NCBI GenBank assembly: GCA_025928265.1
Contig: JAICJV010000002.1
Coordinates: forward strand, 1 to 64,000
Direction: 5' to 3'
Origin: Thermoleophilaceae bacterium
Lineage (GTDB): Bacteria; Actinomycetota; Thermoleophilia; Solirubrobacterales; Thermoleophilaceae
DNA: 64,000 bases
Of this stretch, positions 49,631-56,582 are shown piece after piece. Every line of letters starts with the position of its first letter. Within the stretch, counting starts at the first letter, position 1. Position numbers and translations under genes: made by a program. Below the pieces are notes generated by a model. It was not told the origin of the DNA. It ran no database searches and was given only the letters and a program-made list of their open reading frames with translations.

Positions 49631-50803
49631 ATGGCAGCGGAGTCGAACGGACGGCGCGCGCTGCCGCGGGTGCTCGTCACTGGGGGTGAGCACCCTGCGG
49701 GCCTCGCCGCACTTCGCGCGCTGGATCGAGCGGGCTTCGAGACGTGGGCAGCCGTGCAGTCGCGCGACAGCCTGGCCGCGCGCTCGCGTGCCGCCGCGGG
49801 CCTGATCGAGGTTCCCGACGCGCGCACACAGCCCGACGCCTGGGTCGAGGCGCTCGCGCGCGCGGCCGAGAGCCACGGCTTCGCCGCGGTCCTCCCCGGC
49901 ACCGAACCGGCGCTCCTCGCAATGGCGGGCCGCGAGGGCGCATTCCCCGACTCCGTCGCCGTGGGAAGCTCGCCGGAGTCCTCGTTGCGGCGCGCCACCG
50001 ACAAGATCGCGCTCGGCCTCTTGGCACTCCGCTCCGGGATGAACGCCCCGCCCACGCACGTGGTGTCGGCGGACGGCGAGATCGACGCCGAGGACGTCAC
50101 CTACCCGGCGATGGTCAAGCCGCTGCGGTCCGAGCTGTTCACCGATGGGCGCCTGCGGCGCTACGAGGCGAAGCGGGTGGAGTCGGAGCCCGAGCTTGTC
50201 GGGGCGCTGCAGGACTACCCGGACGGCACCGGCCTGGTTCAGCCCTACCTCGACGGGCGGCTGATCAGCGTGAACGGCGTCGCGTTCCGCGGCAAGCTCT
50301 ACGGCGCGAACCAGCACGTCGTGCATCGCGTCTGGCCCGACCGCTGCGGGCAGGCCGTGTTCGCCGAGACGATCCCGATGACGCCCGGACGCGATCAGCG
50401 CGTCGCCGACTTCATGACCGACCTCGGCTGGAACGGCGTCTTCAATCTTCAGCTGATCGAGCACGACGGCGGCGAGTACGTGATCGACCTGAACCCGCGC
50501 TTCTACGTGTCGCTGACGCTAGCGGTGGCGGCCGGAATGAACCTGCCCGCCATCTGGACGTCGCTTCTGCTGGACATGCCGGTGGCGACCAACGGCTACC
50601 GCCCGGGCATGCGCTTCCGTCAGGAGAAGGGTGACCCGCGCGCGATCCTGTGCGAGCTGCGCCGGGGCGAATACGCGGCGGCGCGCGACCTGCTGCCGCG
50701 CGCGAACACCGTGCATGCGCTGTTCTCGATCCGCGACCCGCGGCCCGGGCTGTCGATCGTGGGCGACGTGGTGTCCGCGCTCAGGCGCGCCGCGACCCGC
50801 TAA
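49631..50803 (+). CDS. ATP-grasp family enzyme
   Basis: A 390-residue protein of the ATP-grasp (carboxylate-amine ligase) superfamily. The N-terminal Rossmann-like part starts PRVLVTGGEHPAGLAALRALDRAGF. The nucleotide-binding half has RRATDKIALGLLALRSGM, YPAMVKPLRSELFTDGR (carrying the first ATP-binding Lys), GTGLVQPYLDGRLISVNG and the metal-binding VIDLNPRFYVSLTLAVAAGMNLP. Such enzymes join a carboxylate to an amine or thiol. Substrates are unknown. ATG 49631 is preceded by a GGGGGG-containing leader. The 3' end overlaps the convergent gene by 4 nt. Confidence 0.85.
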   Translation: MAAESNGRRALPRVLVTGGEHPAGLAALRALDRAGFETWAAVQSRDSLAARSRAAAGLIEVPDARTQPDAWVEALARAAESHGFAAVLPGTEPALLAMAGREGAFPDSVAVGSSPESSLRRATDKIALGLLALRSGMNAPPTHVVSADGEIDAEDVTYPAMVKPLRSELFTDGRLRRYEAKRVESEPELVGALQDYPDGTGLVQPYLDGRLISVNGVAFRGKLYGANQHVVHRVWPDRCGQAVFAETIPMTPGRDQRVADFMTDLGWNGVFNLQLIEHDGGEYVIDLNPRFYVSLTLAVAAGMNLPAIWTSLLLDMPVATNGYRPGMRFRQEKGDPRAILCELRRGEYAAARDLLPRANTVHALFSIRDPRPGLSIVGDVVSALRRAATR

Positions 50804-51597
50804 CCGAACGTCGAGCGCACCTCGGACAGGCCGCGGCGCGACAGGTCGAGGTAGCCATACGTCCCGTCCGCGAGCAGGTCGCGCAGCGCCTCGGTGGCGG
50901 CCCCGTAGGAGGCGAAGGCGAGCGCGCCGCCGACCGAGATTCGCCTGACGCCCGCCGCGCCCAGCTCGCCGACCGGTGGCACGCCCGGGATCGCGAGCAC
51001 GTTCACCGGCCGGTCGACCGACTCCACGACACTGCGGATGTCCTCGATGCTCGACAGCCCGGGCGCGAACAGCACGTCGGCGCCCGCCTCCTGGAACGCC
51101 TGCAGCCGCGCGATCGTGTCGGACAGGTCGGGCCGGCCGTGCAGGAAGTTCTCGCTGCGGGCCGTGAGCACGATTCGCCCGGATGCCGCCTCGGCAGCCG
51201 CGCGCACCCGCTCGACCGCGTGGTCGAACTCGTAGATCGGGTCGTCTTTCCGTCCCGTCGAGTCCTCGATCGAGCAGCCGGCCAGGCCGCTGCCCGTGGC
51301 CAGCCGGACCGTCTCGGCCACACCCTCCGCGTCATCGGCAAAGCCGTTCTCGAAGTCCGCCGACACCGGCACCCCGACCGCGGCCGCGAGCGCGCCGGCG
51401 TGCGCGAGCGCCTCGTCACGCGTTACCTGCCCGTCGAGCCTCCCGAGCGTGGCGGCGTGGCCGCTGCTGGTGGTGGCGATCGCCTCGACGCCGGCCGCCT
51501 CGAACAGCCTCGCCGACCCGAGATCCCACGCGTTCGCCATGACGAGCGGGCGCTCCTGCCGATGCAACTCGAGAAAGCGTCGCGCCTTGTCCGGCAT
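50800..51597 (-). CDS. isocitrate lyase/PEP mutase family protein
   Basis: A 265-residue TIM-barrel enzyme of the PEP mutase/isocitrate lyase superfamily. Visible parts are LVMANAWDLGSARLFEAAGVEAIATTSSGHAATLG, VPVSADFENGFADD (metal-binding Asp/Glu), CSIEDSTGRKDDPIYEFDHAVERVRAA, VLTARSENFLHGR and ADVLFAPGLSS. The family includes oxaloacetate decarboxylases, methylisocitrate lyases and PEP mutases; the catalytic lyase loop KKCGH is absent, favouring a decarboxylase or hydrolase role. TAGGCT lies 6 nt before the ATG, so a leaderless mRNA is likely. Confidence 0.87.
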   Translation of the reverse strand: MPDKARRFLELHRQERPLVMANAWDLGSARLFEAAGVEAIATTSSGHAATLGRLDGQVTRDEALAHAGALAAAVGVPVSADFENGFADDAEGVAETVRLATGSGLAGCSIEDSTGRKDDPIYEFDHAVERVRAAAEAASGRIVLTARSENFLHGRPDLSDTIARLQAFQEAGADVLFAPGLSSIEDIRSVVESVDRPVNVLAIPGVPPVGELGAAGVRRISVGGALAFASYGAATEALRDLLADGTYGYLDLSRRGLSEVRSTFG

Positions 51598-51603
51598 GGC
51601 GCC

Positions 51604-51609
51604 AGCCTA
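51604..51609 (-). promoter_or_regulatory. -10-like hexamer TAGGCT for the PEP mutase-family gene
   Basis: On the minus strand TAGGCT ends 6 nt before the ATG at 51597. Confidence 0.45.
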
Positions 51610-53001
51610 CCTGCCCCTCACCTGCCTCAGGAAGGGCATCAGGAACCGGACGAAGTCGTTCTTCGGATACGCCGAGTTCGGGTCGTTGTGCGCATACGTG
51701 CTCGAGCGGTCGACGAGGATCACGTTGCTCGTCGGAATCCGCGACTGCTGCGCCAGCGTGCTGGCCGCATCGAGCACGCGCTGGCCGCCGAGAGCGGCAC
51801 CGAACGCGTAGATGTGCATCCGCCGCGGCAGGTCCTTGCCGTGCGTCGCGCGCACGCCGAGAACCGCCTGCGCGTCGTTCCTGTTGCCGTCCGCGACGGC
51901 GCCGGCGTCGATCGAGAGCCGCATTGGGTGGTACCACGCGGTCCCATCAAGGCCCTTCAGCCCCCAGCCGGTGAACATGTCCGCGTAGCGCTTGACCGGC
52001 GTGAGCGCGCCGTCCCGGACCCAGCCGCGTGGGTCGCCGCTGGCGGCCAGGTGGCCGAGGTGGGCCTGCGCCAGACGCAGCGACGAGGGCGAGGTGGCGG
52101 GATCGAACGCATAGGCGTAGCCGGCCCGGTTGGTCGCGTCGACCGGCGGGCGGATGTTCGACGGAACGCCCGCCCAATCGGTGAATATCGAGCGCTGATT
52201 CGGGGCCCGCTCGGCCGCGCCGCCACCCACGAGGTTGAAGAACCCGGTGAAGGGCGCCGGGATGCCGCCGACGGTGAGCCACGGCGAGCTCTGCTGCAGG
52301 CTCTGGAGGGAGTCACGCGCGGCCGGCGCGGTGACCGGCGTCGGGCTGCTGCCTCCGTCGATGAAGACGAGGCCCGCGAGCCCGCGGGCGCCCGGCCTGC
52401 CGTTGAAGTCCCATGTGGCGTACGCCGTGGTGATCGTGCCGCCGAGCGAGTGGCCGCCGAGCACGACCGTGCGGCCTCCCCTCTTCGCGAGCTGCACGAC
52501 GCGGTTGAGGTCGCCGATCTCGGTCTTCAGACCCCACTTGCGCGCGAACCCGACCTGCGAGTCCGGCACCGGGTGCACGTGCTTCTTGACGCTCGCGTCG
52601 GTGGTCCACTTCAGGTAGTAGTCGAACAGCTGCGCCGTGGTGGCCTTTCCTGCCTTGAACCGGTTGAGCATCGAGTGGTCCTCGAGGAGGTTCTCGCGCC
52701 GCTCGACCGACCACACCTGCCAGCCCTTCGCCTGCTTCGCGATCGTCCGCGCGAGTGGCGCGAAGTAGGCGGCGCTCGCCGACGTGCCCGGGTTGAGCAC
52801 CAGGATGTTGCGCGCCTTCTTCGGCCCGATCTTGAGGATCCCGACGCGGTCGTACTTGGCCGGGGTGCCTGGCGACTTGACGCCCTTGATGCGCTGGAAC
52901 GACGTGGCGGCAGACGCCGACCCCGGCACGAGCAGAAGCGCCATGGCCAGCGCGACTATGAGTGCTGCCGAGCGCAAGGGGTGCCGGCCACTCTTGCACA
53001 C
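51607..53001 (-). CDS. secreted alpha/beta hydrolase
   Basis: A 464-residue exported hydrolase starting at GTG 53001 (CKSGRHPLRSAALIV, signal peptide ending SASA near residue 31). The core has NILVLNPGTSASAAYFAPLA as the oxyanion strand, VVLGGHSLGGTITTAY with the nucleophile Ser, and LAGLVFIDGG. Residues 160-330 form a large helical cap. The C-terminus SSTYAHNDPNSAYPKNDFV could supply the catalytic His. It lies 7 nt downstream of the ABC permease gene, so it may belong to the exporter operon. The substrate is unknown. Confidence 0.75.
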   Translation of the reverse strand: MCKSGRHPLRSAALIVALAMALLLVPGSASAATSFQRIKGVKSPGTPAKYDRVGILKIGPKKARNILVLNPGTSASAAYFAPLARTIAKQAKGWQVWSVERRENLLEDHSMLNRFKAGKATTAQLFDYYLKWTTDASVKKHVHPVPDSQVGFARKWGLKTEIGDLNRVVQLAKRGGRTVVLGGHSLGGTITTAYATWDFNGRPGARGLAGLVFIDGGSSPTPVTAPAARDSLQSLQQSSPWLTVGGIPAPFTGFFNLVGGGAAERAPNQRSIFTDWAGVPSNIRPPVDATNRAGYAYAFDPATSPSSLRLAQAHLGHLAASGDPRGWVRDGALTPVKRYADMFTGWGLKGLDGTAWYHPMRLSIDAGAVADGNRNDAQAVLGVRATHGKDLPRRMHIYAFGAALGGQRVLDAASTLAQQSRIPTSNVILVDRSSTYAHNDPNSAYPKNDFVRFLMPFLRQVRGR

Positions 53002-53008
53002 GGCGGGG

Positions 53009-53782
53009 CTAGACCTGCGCCTGGTAGGCCCGGAACGCGCGCGTCGCGAGCACCAGGCAGGCGAGCGCGAACGCGACAAGCAGGCCGCAGTAGCCGAGCA
53101 CGGTCGCCCAGTCGGGGCCCGCACCCACGGCCTCGCGTCCGGCGCGGATGGCCCAGTCCACGGGGTTGTAGTCCGACACGCTCCTGATCCAGTCCGGCAT
53201 CAGGCTGGCCTGCATGAACGCGGTCGACAGGAACGTGAGCGGCAACTGCAGGAACGTGACGGCGCCGATCAGGCTCTCCTCCTTGCGCGCGACGAGCGCG
53301 AGCGCGTTCGACAGCGCGGCGAAGCCGGTGCCGAGCAGCGCGGCCGCCACGATCAGCGCCACGACACCGAGCGGACCGCCGGGGAACGTCACGCCCGTGA
53401 TCAGCGCCAGCCCGATGATGATCACCGACTGGATCGCGAGCTGGACGAGGTTCATCCCCACGCGGCCGGCGATCAGCGGCCAGCGCATGATCGGCAGGAC
53501 GAGGAAGCGGTCGGTCACGCCACGGTCGAGGTCGTCGATCGTCGACATGCCGCTCCAGCCGCTCGAGAAGAACGCGGTCATCACGAGCACGCCCGGGACG
53601 AGGTACTGCTTGTAGTCGCCGCCGTGGAATCCCGGAATGTCGACCACGCGCTCGAACAGCGCGCCGAAGAGCAGCAGCCAGATGACCGGCTGCACGAGCG
53701 TGACGGCGATGAACCACGGCTGGCGCCAGAGGCGCAGCAGGTCGCGGACACAGAGCGCCCAGGTGTCGGCTACGGCGGTCAT
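53009..53782 (-). CDS. ABC-2 type transporter permease (DrrB-like)
   Basis: A 257-residue membrane subunit with six predicted helices. It contains the DrrB-like PVIWLLLFGALFERV near residue 33, a central FLVLPIMRWPLIAGR cytoplasmic loop and the late SVSDYNPVDWAIRAGREAV segment. It overlaps the ATPase gene by 4 nt and precedes a secreted hydrolase gene by 7 nt. Together with the ATPase it forms an exporter likely to move drugs or lipids. Confidence 0.9.
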   Translation of the reverse strand: MTAVADTWALCVRDLLRLWRQPWFIAVTLVQPVIWLLLFGALFERVVDIPGFHGGDYKQYLVPGVLVMTAFFSSGWSGMSTIDDLDRGVTDRFLVLPIMRWPLIAGRVGMNLVQLAIQSVIIIGLALITGVTFPGGPLGVVALIVAAALLGTGFAALSNALALVARKEESLIGAVTFLQLPLTFLSTAFMQASLMPDWIRSVSDYNPVDWAIRAGREAVGAGPDWATVLGYCGLLVAFALACLVLATRAFRAYQAQV

Positions 53783-54756
53783 CGTCCTGCCTCCTTGTTC
53801 TCGGTGGGCTTCTCCGCCTCGGCTGCCGCGAACGAGCGGCCGGCGTAGCGGAGGTAGACGTCGTCGAGCGACGGGCGGGCGACCCTCACGGACGCCACCG
53901 GGATCGCGTGCGCATCGAGCGCCGCGAGCACGGCCGGCACCGCCCGCGCGCCGTCCGCGGCGCGCGCGTGCAGTCGACGGCCGTCGACGCTCACCGCGCT
54001 GAGCCCACCCACCCCGCTTAGCGCGGCATGCACGTTGCCGTTCGCCTCCACGCCGTCGAGCTCGACCTGCACGGAGTCGCCATCGAGCGCGGCCTTCAGC
54101 TCATCCGGCGCGCCGCTCGCGACGACGCGCCCGCGGTCGACGATCGCCAGCGACGAGGCGAGCCTGTCGGCCTCCTCGAGGTAATGCGTAGTCAGCAGGA
54201 TCGTGAGTCCCTCGTCGCGCTGGAGGCGTGAAATCTCCGTCCACATCGCGGCACGCACCTCCGGGTCCAGCCCGGTCGTGGGCTCGTCGAGGAACAGCAC
54301 CTTGGGGCGGTGCACGAGGCCGATCGCGATGTCGAGCCGCCTCTGCATGCCGCCCGAGTAGCCACGCGTCACGCGGCCGGCGGCATCGGCGAGCCCGAAC
54401 TCCTCGAGGAGCGCCTCGGCCCGCGAGGAGAGCTCGCGCCCGCGCATGCCCTGGAGCCGACCTTGCAGCATCAGGTTCTCGCGACCGGTCAGATCGATGT
54501 CAACGCCGGACTTCTGCGCCACCACGCCGATCGTCCGCCGCACCCGCCTCGCGTCGCGGGCCACGTCGAAGCCCGCGACGCGCGCCTCGCCTCCGTCTGC
54601 TCGCGCGAGTGTTGTGAGCACCTTCACGGCGGTGGACTTGCCGGCGCCGTTCGGTCCCAGCAGCCCGAAGATCGCGCCCTCGGGCACCTCGAAGGAGAGG
54701 CCGTCCAGCGCGCGAACCTCGCCGTAGCCCTTCTTCAGGTCGTTGGCCTGTATCAC
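53779..54756 (-). CDS. ABC transporter ATP-binding protein (DrrA-like)
   Basis: A 325-residue ATPase of the daunorubicin-resistance (DrrA) group. Walker A is GPNGAGKST at about residues 36-44, the signature is YSGGMQRRLDIA, Walker B is VLFLDEPTTGLDP, and LTTHYLEEADRLA holds the switch His. A C-terminal DUF4162-like regulatory domain is present at about 225-310. It starts at GTG 54756 with an AGGAGG ribosome-binding site 4 nt upstream. A divergent MarR gene with a dyad-rich gap suggests drug-inducible export. Confidence 0.93.
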   Translation of the reverse strand: MIQANDLKKGYGEVRALDGLSFEVPEGAIFGLLGPNGAGKSTAVKVLTTLARADGGEARVAGFDVARDARRVRRTIGVVAQKSGVDIDLTGRENLMLQGRLQGMRGRELSSRAEALLEEFGLADAAGRVTRGYSGGMQRRLDIAIGLVHRPKVLFLDEPTTGLDPEVRAAMWTEISRLQRDEGLTILLTTHYLEEADRLASSLAIVDRGRVVASGAPDELKAALDGDSVQVELDGVEANGNVHAALSGVGGLSAVSVDGRRLHARAADGARAVPAVLAALDAHAIPVASVRVARPSLDDVYLRYAGRSFAAAEAEKPTENKEAGR

Positions 54757-54772
54757 GGTTCCTCCTATAATC

Positions 54773-54803
54773 TCTCGACGGAAAGATATCTTACGAATCG
54801 AGA
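54773..54803. promoter_or_regulatory. MarR operator region with nested dyads
   Basis: TCTCGA (54773-54778) and TCGAGA (54798-54803) flank the perfect palindrome AAGATATCTT (54783-54792). It is an AT-rich island between the divergent exporter and MarR genes. Confidence 0.6.
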
Positions 54804-54810
54804 TATTCGG

Positions 54811-55281
54811 ATGTCAAGACGTTCGAAGCAAGAACTGATCGAGGAGCTCATGTTCGAGTACCGCGCCTCGCAGTCGGCCGTCGACGAGATGGACGACGCG
54901 GCGTGCCGGGCCCTCGGCATCAACCGGACGGATGGGCGCTGCCTGGACGTGATCGATCGCGAGGGACCTGTCACCGCCGGGCGCGTGGCCGAGGCCAGCG
55001 GCTTGACGACGGCTGCGGTCACGGCGGTGCTCGATCGGCTCGAGAGGGCCGGCCTCGCCCAGCGTGTGCGCGATGCTCATGACCGCCGCCGGGTGCTCGT
55101 GGAGACGACGCCGCTCGCCCGCAGGCGCGGCGAGCAGATCTACGGTCCGATGGCCGAGGCGAGCAAGGAGCTGTCGCGCTACTCGATCGCGGAGCTGGAG
55201 CTGCTCCGCGACTTCAGCCGCCGCGCGAAGGAGGTCAACCAGAAGCGCGCGGCCGAGGTCCGCGGTATGAGCTTCGACTAG
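54811..55281 (+). CDS. MarR-family regulator
   Basis: A 156-residue winged-helix regulator with the family layout: a helical start ELIEELMFEYRASQSAVDEMDD, DNA-binding domain with GPVTAGRVAEASGLTTAAVTAVLDRLERAGL, wing VRDAHDRRRVLVE, and a long C-terminal dimerisation helix. It is divergent from the DrrAB-like exporter with a nested dyad between the starts, so it most likely represses that operon until a ligand binds. The last 4 nt overlap the convergent Cys-rich gene. Confidence 0.88.
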   Translation: MSRRSKQELIEELMFEYRASQSAVDEMDDAACRALGINRTDGRCLDVIDREGPVTAGRVAEASGLTTAAVTAVLDRLERAGLAQRVRDAHDRRRVLVETTPLARRRGEQIYGPMAEASKELSRYSIAELELLRDFSRRAKEVNQKRAAEVRGMSFD

Positions 55282-55457
55282 GCTCGCGCGGCCTTCCGCG
55301 CCTTCTTGGGCGGCTTGCCGTCGAACACGAAGCGCCGCTTGCTCACCCGCTCGGCGTAGCCCATCGCCGCCAGGCGCTTGCACACCACCGGACAGCGCTT
55401 GCAGCGCGGCTTGTCCTTGCAGCAGCGCTTCTTGGCCTTCAGCTCGACGGTCGCCAC
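55278..55457 (-). CDS. small Cys-rich basic protein
   Basis: A 59-residue protein with a Cys cluster CCKDKPRCKRCPVVC at about residues 11-25, followed by KRLAAMGYAERVSKRRFVF and a Lys/Ala-rich tail. The five Cys suggest zinc or iron-sulfur binding. The GTG at 55457 is preferred; an in-frame ATG at 55496 overlaps the preceding gene. It lies just downstream of the HbpS-like gene and probably belongs to the same transcript as the rhodanese-CBS gene. The family is not recognised. Confidence 0.65.
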   Translation of the reverse strand: MATVELKAKKRCCKDKPRCKRCPVVCKRLAAMGYAERVSKRRFVFDGKPPKKARKAARA

Positions 55458-55467
55458 TCGGGCGACG

Positions 55468-55872
55468 CTACCGCAGCACGGACTCGATGGCCGCACGCAC
55501 CACGGCTTCGTCCTCCTGGCCGCTGGCGCCCGAGGCTCCCATCGCCCCGGCCGGCTCGCCGTCGATCTCGATCGGCAGCCCGCCGATCTGCGGCGTGTAG
55601 CGGCCGTGCGTGGCCGTGCTGATCGCGCCGGCGAAGGCGATCAGGTCCTTCGCCTTGTCGCCCTGTGCGGAGCTGGGCGCCCTGTACGCAGCAGCGGTCC
55701 ACGCTTTCCCGAGCGCAACCTCCGGGGTGATCCAGTCGGCGCCGTCCATGCGGGCGATCGCCACCACGTGGCCGGCGGCGTCCACCACCGCGAACGCCAG
55801 CTTCAGGTCCTGGTTGCGCGCCTCGGCCTCGGCGGCGTCGATCAGGCGCCGGGCTGTGTCGATCGTGAGCAT
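55468..55872 (-). CDS. GlcG/HbpS-type heme-binding family protein
   Basis: A 134-residue member of the GlcG/HbpS family. Conserved parts are LTIDTARRLIDAAEAEARNQDLKLAFAVVDAAGHVVAIARMDGA, then ALGKAWTAAAYRAPSS, then GGLPIEIDGEPAGAMGASGASGQEDEAVVRAA (the Gly-rich C-terminal signature). HbpS binds heme and takes part in redox sensing; GlcG lies in glycolate operons. No signal peptide is present, so this copy is cytoplasmic. Its ATG overlaps the stop of the rhodanese-CBS gene (TGATG), which shows translational coupling. Confidence 0.85.
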   Translation of the reverse strand: MLTIDTARRLIDAAEAEARNQDLKLAFAVVDAAGHVVAIARMDGADWITPEVALGKAWTAAAYRAPSSAQGDKAKDLIAFAGAISTATHGRYTPQIGGLPIEIDGEPAGAMGASGASGQEDEAVVRAAIESVLR

Positions 55873-56543
55873 CAGCCCCCCAGTGCCCGCCGTTTGACGA
55901 CTCCAATCAGCTTCCCCTCGGGCGTCGAGACGAGGGCGGTCTTCAGCCCCTTGTCGTCGAGCTTCTGCCGCAGCTCGTGCACGTCCTGGTCGGGACGCAC
56001 CGTCGAGGGCCCCGGGTCCATCAGCGCCTCTGCCGTGCCCGAGCCCGCGTCCTCGATCGCGCTGCGGCGCAGGCGGCCGAGGATCGTGCCGTCGTTCGCG
56101 AGCACGATGGCGAATCCGTACGGCGACGCCTCGATCCGCTCGCGCACCTCGGTCGCGTCATCGGACAGCGCGCAGGTGACCACATCGCTCTGCGCGAAGT
56201 GGCCGACGCGCTTGTCCCCCGCGCGCTCGCCCTCGACGGGCTGCATGCGGGCGAGCCAGTCGACCTTGCCCATGACGTAGTCGTACACGTGCTCGAAGCC
56301 GAGCGTTTCGAGCCGGCACGCGGCTCGCGGACTGAGGTCTCAGAGGGCGTCCCAGCAGTACACGACCACCGGGTCGCTGCGCGAGAGCTGCGCCGTGGTG
56401 TCGGCCTCCAGCTCCTTCAGCGGGATGTTGATCGCGCCTGGAAGGTGGAGCTCGCGGTAGTCCTCCTCGGGGAGCACCTCCACGAGCTGCGCGCTGTCCG
56501 CGAGCAGTGGGACGAGCTCTTCGTATCCGATCGGCTCCGACAT
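55872..56543 (-). CDS. rhodanese-CBS protein with in-frame TGA (candidate selenoprotein)
   Basis: Read through one TGA at 56340-56342, this is a 223-residue protein. Residues 1-100 are a rhodanese domain (PIGYEELVPLLADSAQLVEV, DYRELHLPGAINIPLKEL, VVVYCWDAL-TGA-DLSPRAACRLETLGF) with the catalytic-type Cys at 63 and TGA at 68. Residues about 110-223 hold two CBS motifs (VVTCALSDDATEVRERIE and STVRPDQDVHELRQKL). Both halves are in the same frame with normal codon use. As far as I know, related actinobacterial proteins have Cys at the TGA position. A perfect hairpin begins 12 nt after the TGA. Alternatives are a nonsense mutation or a base error. Confidence 0.65.
56309..56327 (-). promoter_or_regulatory. 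SECIS-like hairpin after the in-frame TGA
   Basis: On the minus strand CGAGCCG pairs perfectly with CGGCTCG around the 5-nt loop CGTGC, with G as the second loop base. The stem starts 12 nt and the loop 19 nt after the TGA, as expected for bacterial SECIS elements, which lie within the coding region. Confidence 0.45.
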
Positions 56544-56550
56544 CCACGCG

Positions 56551-56556
56551 AATGTA
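56551..56556 (-). promoter_or_regulatory. -10-like hexamer TACATT for the rhodanese-CBS operon
   Basis: On the minus strand TACATT ends 7 nt before the ATG at 56543. Confidence 0.4.
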
Positions 56557-56582
56557 CATCCCCGCCCACCCCGGCGCTTACG

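Noticed and set aside
50650-53187. An 845-codon open frame opposite the PEP mutase-family and hydrolase genes
   Set aside because: The minus-strand frames carry clear family motifs; this one is an antisense shadow.
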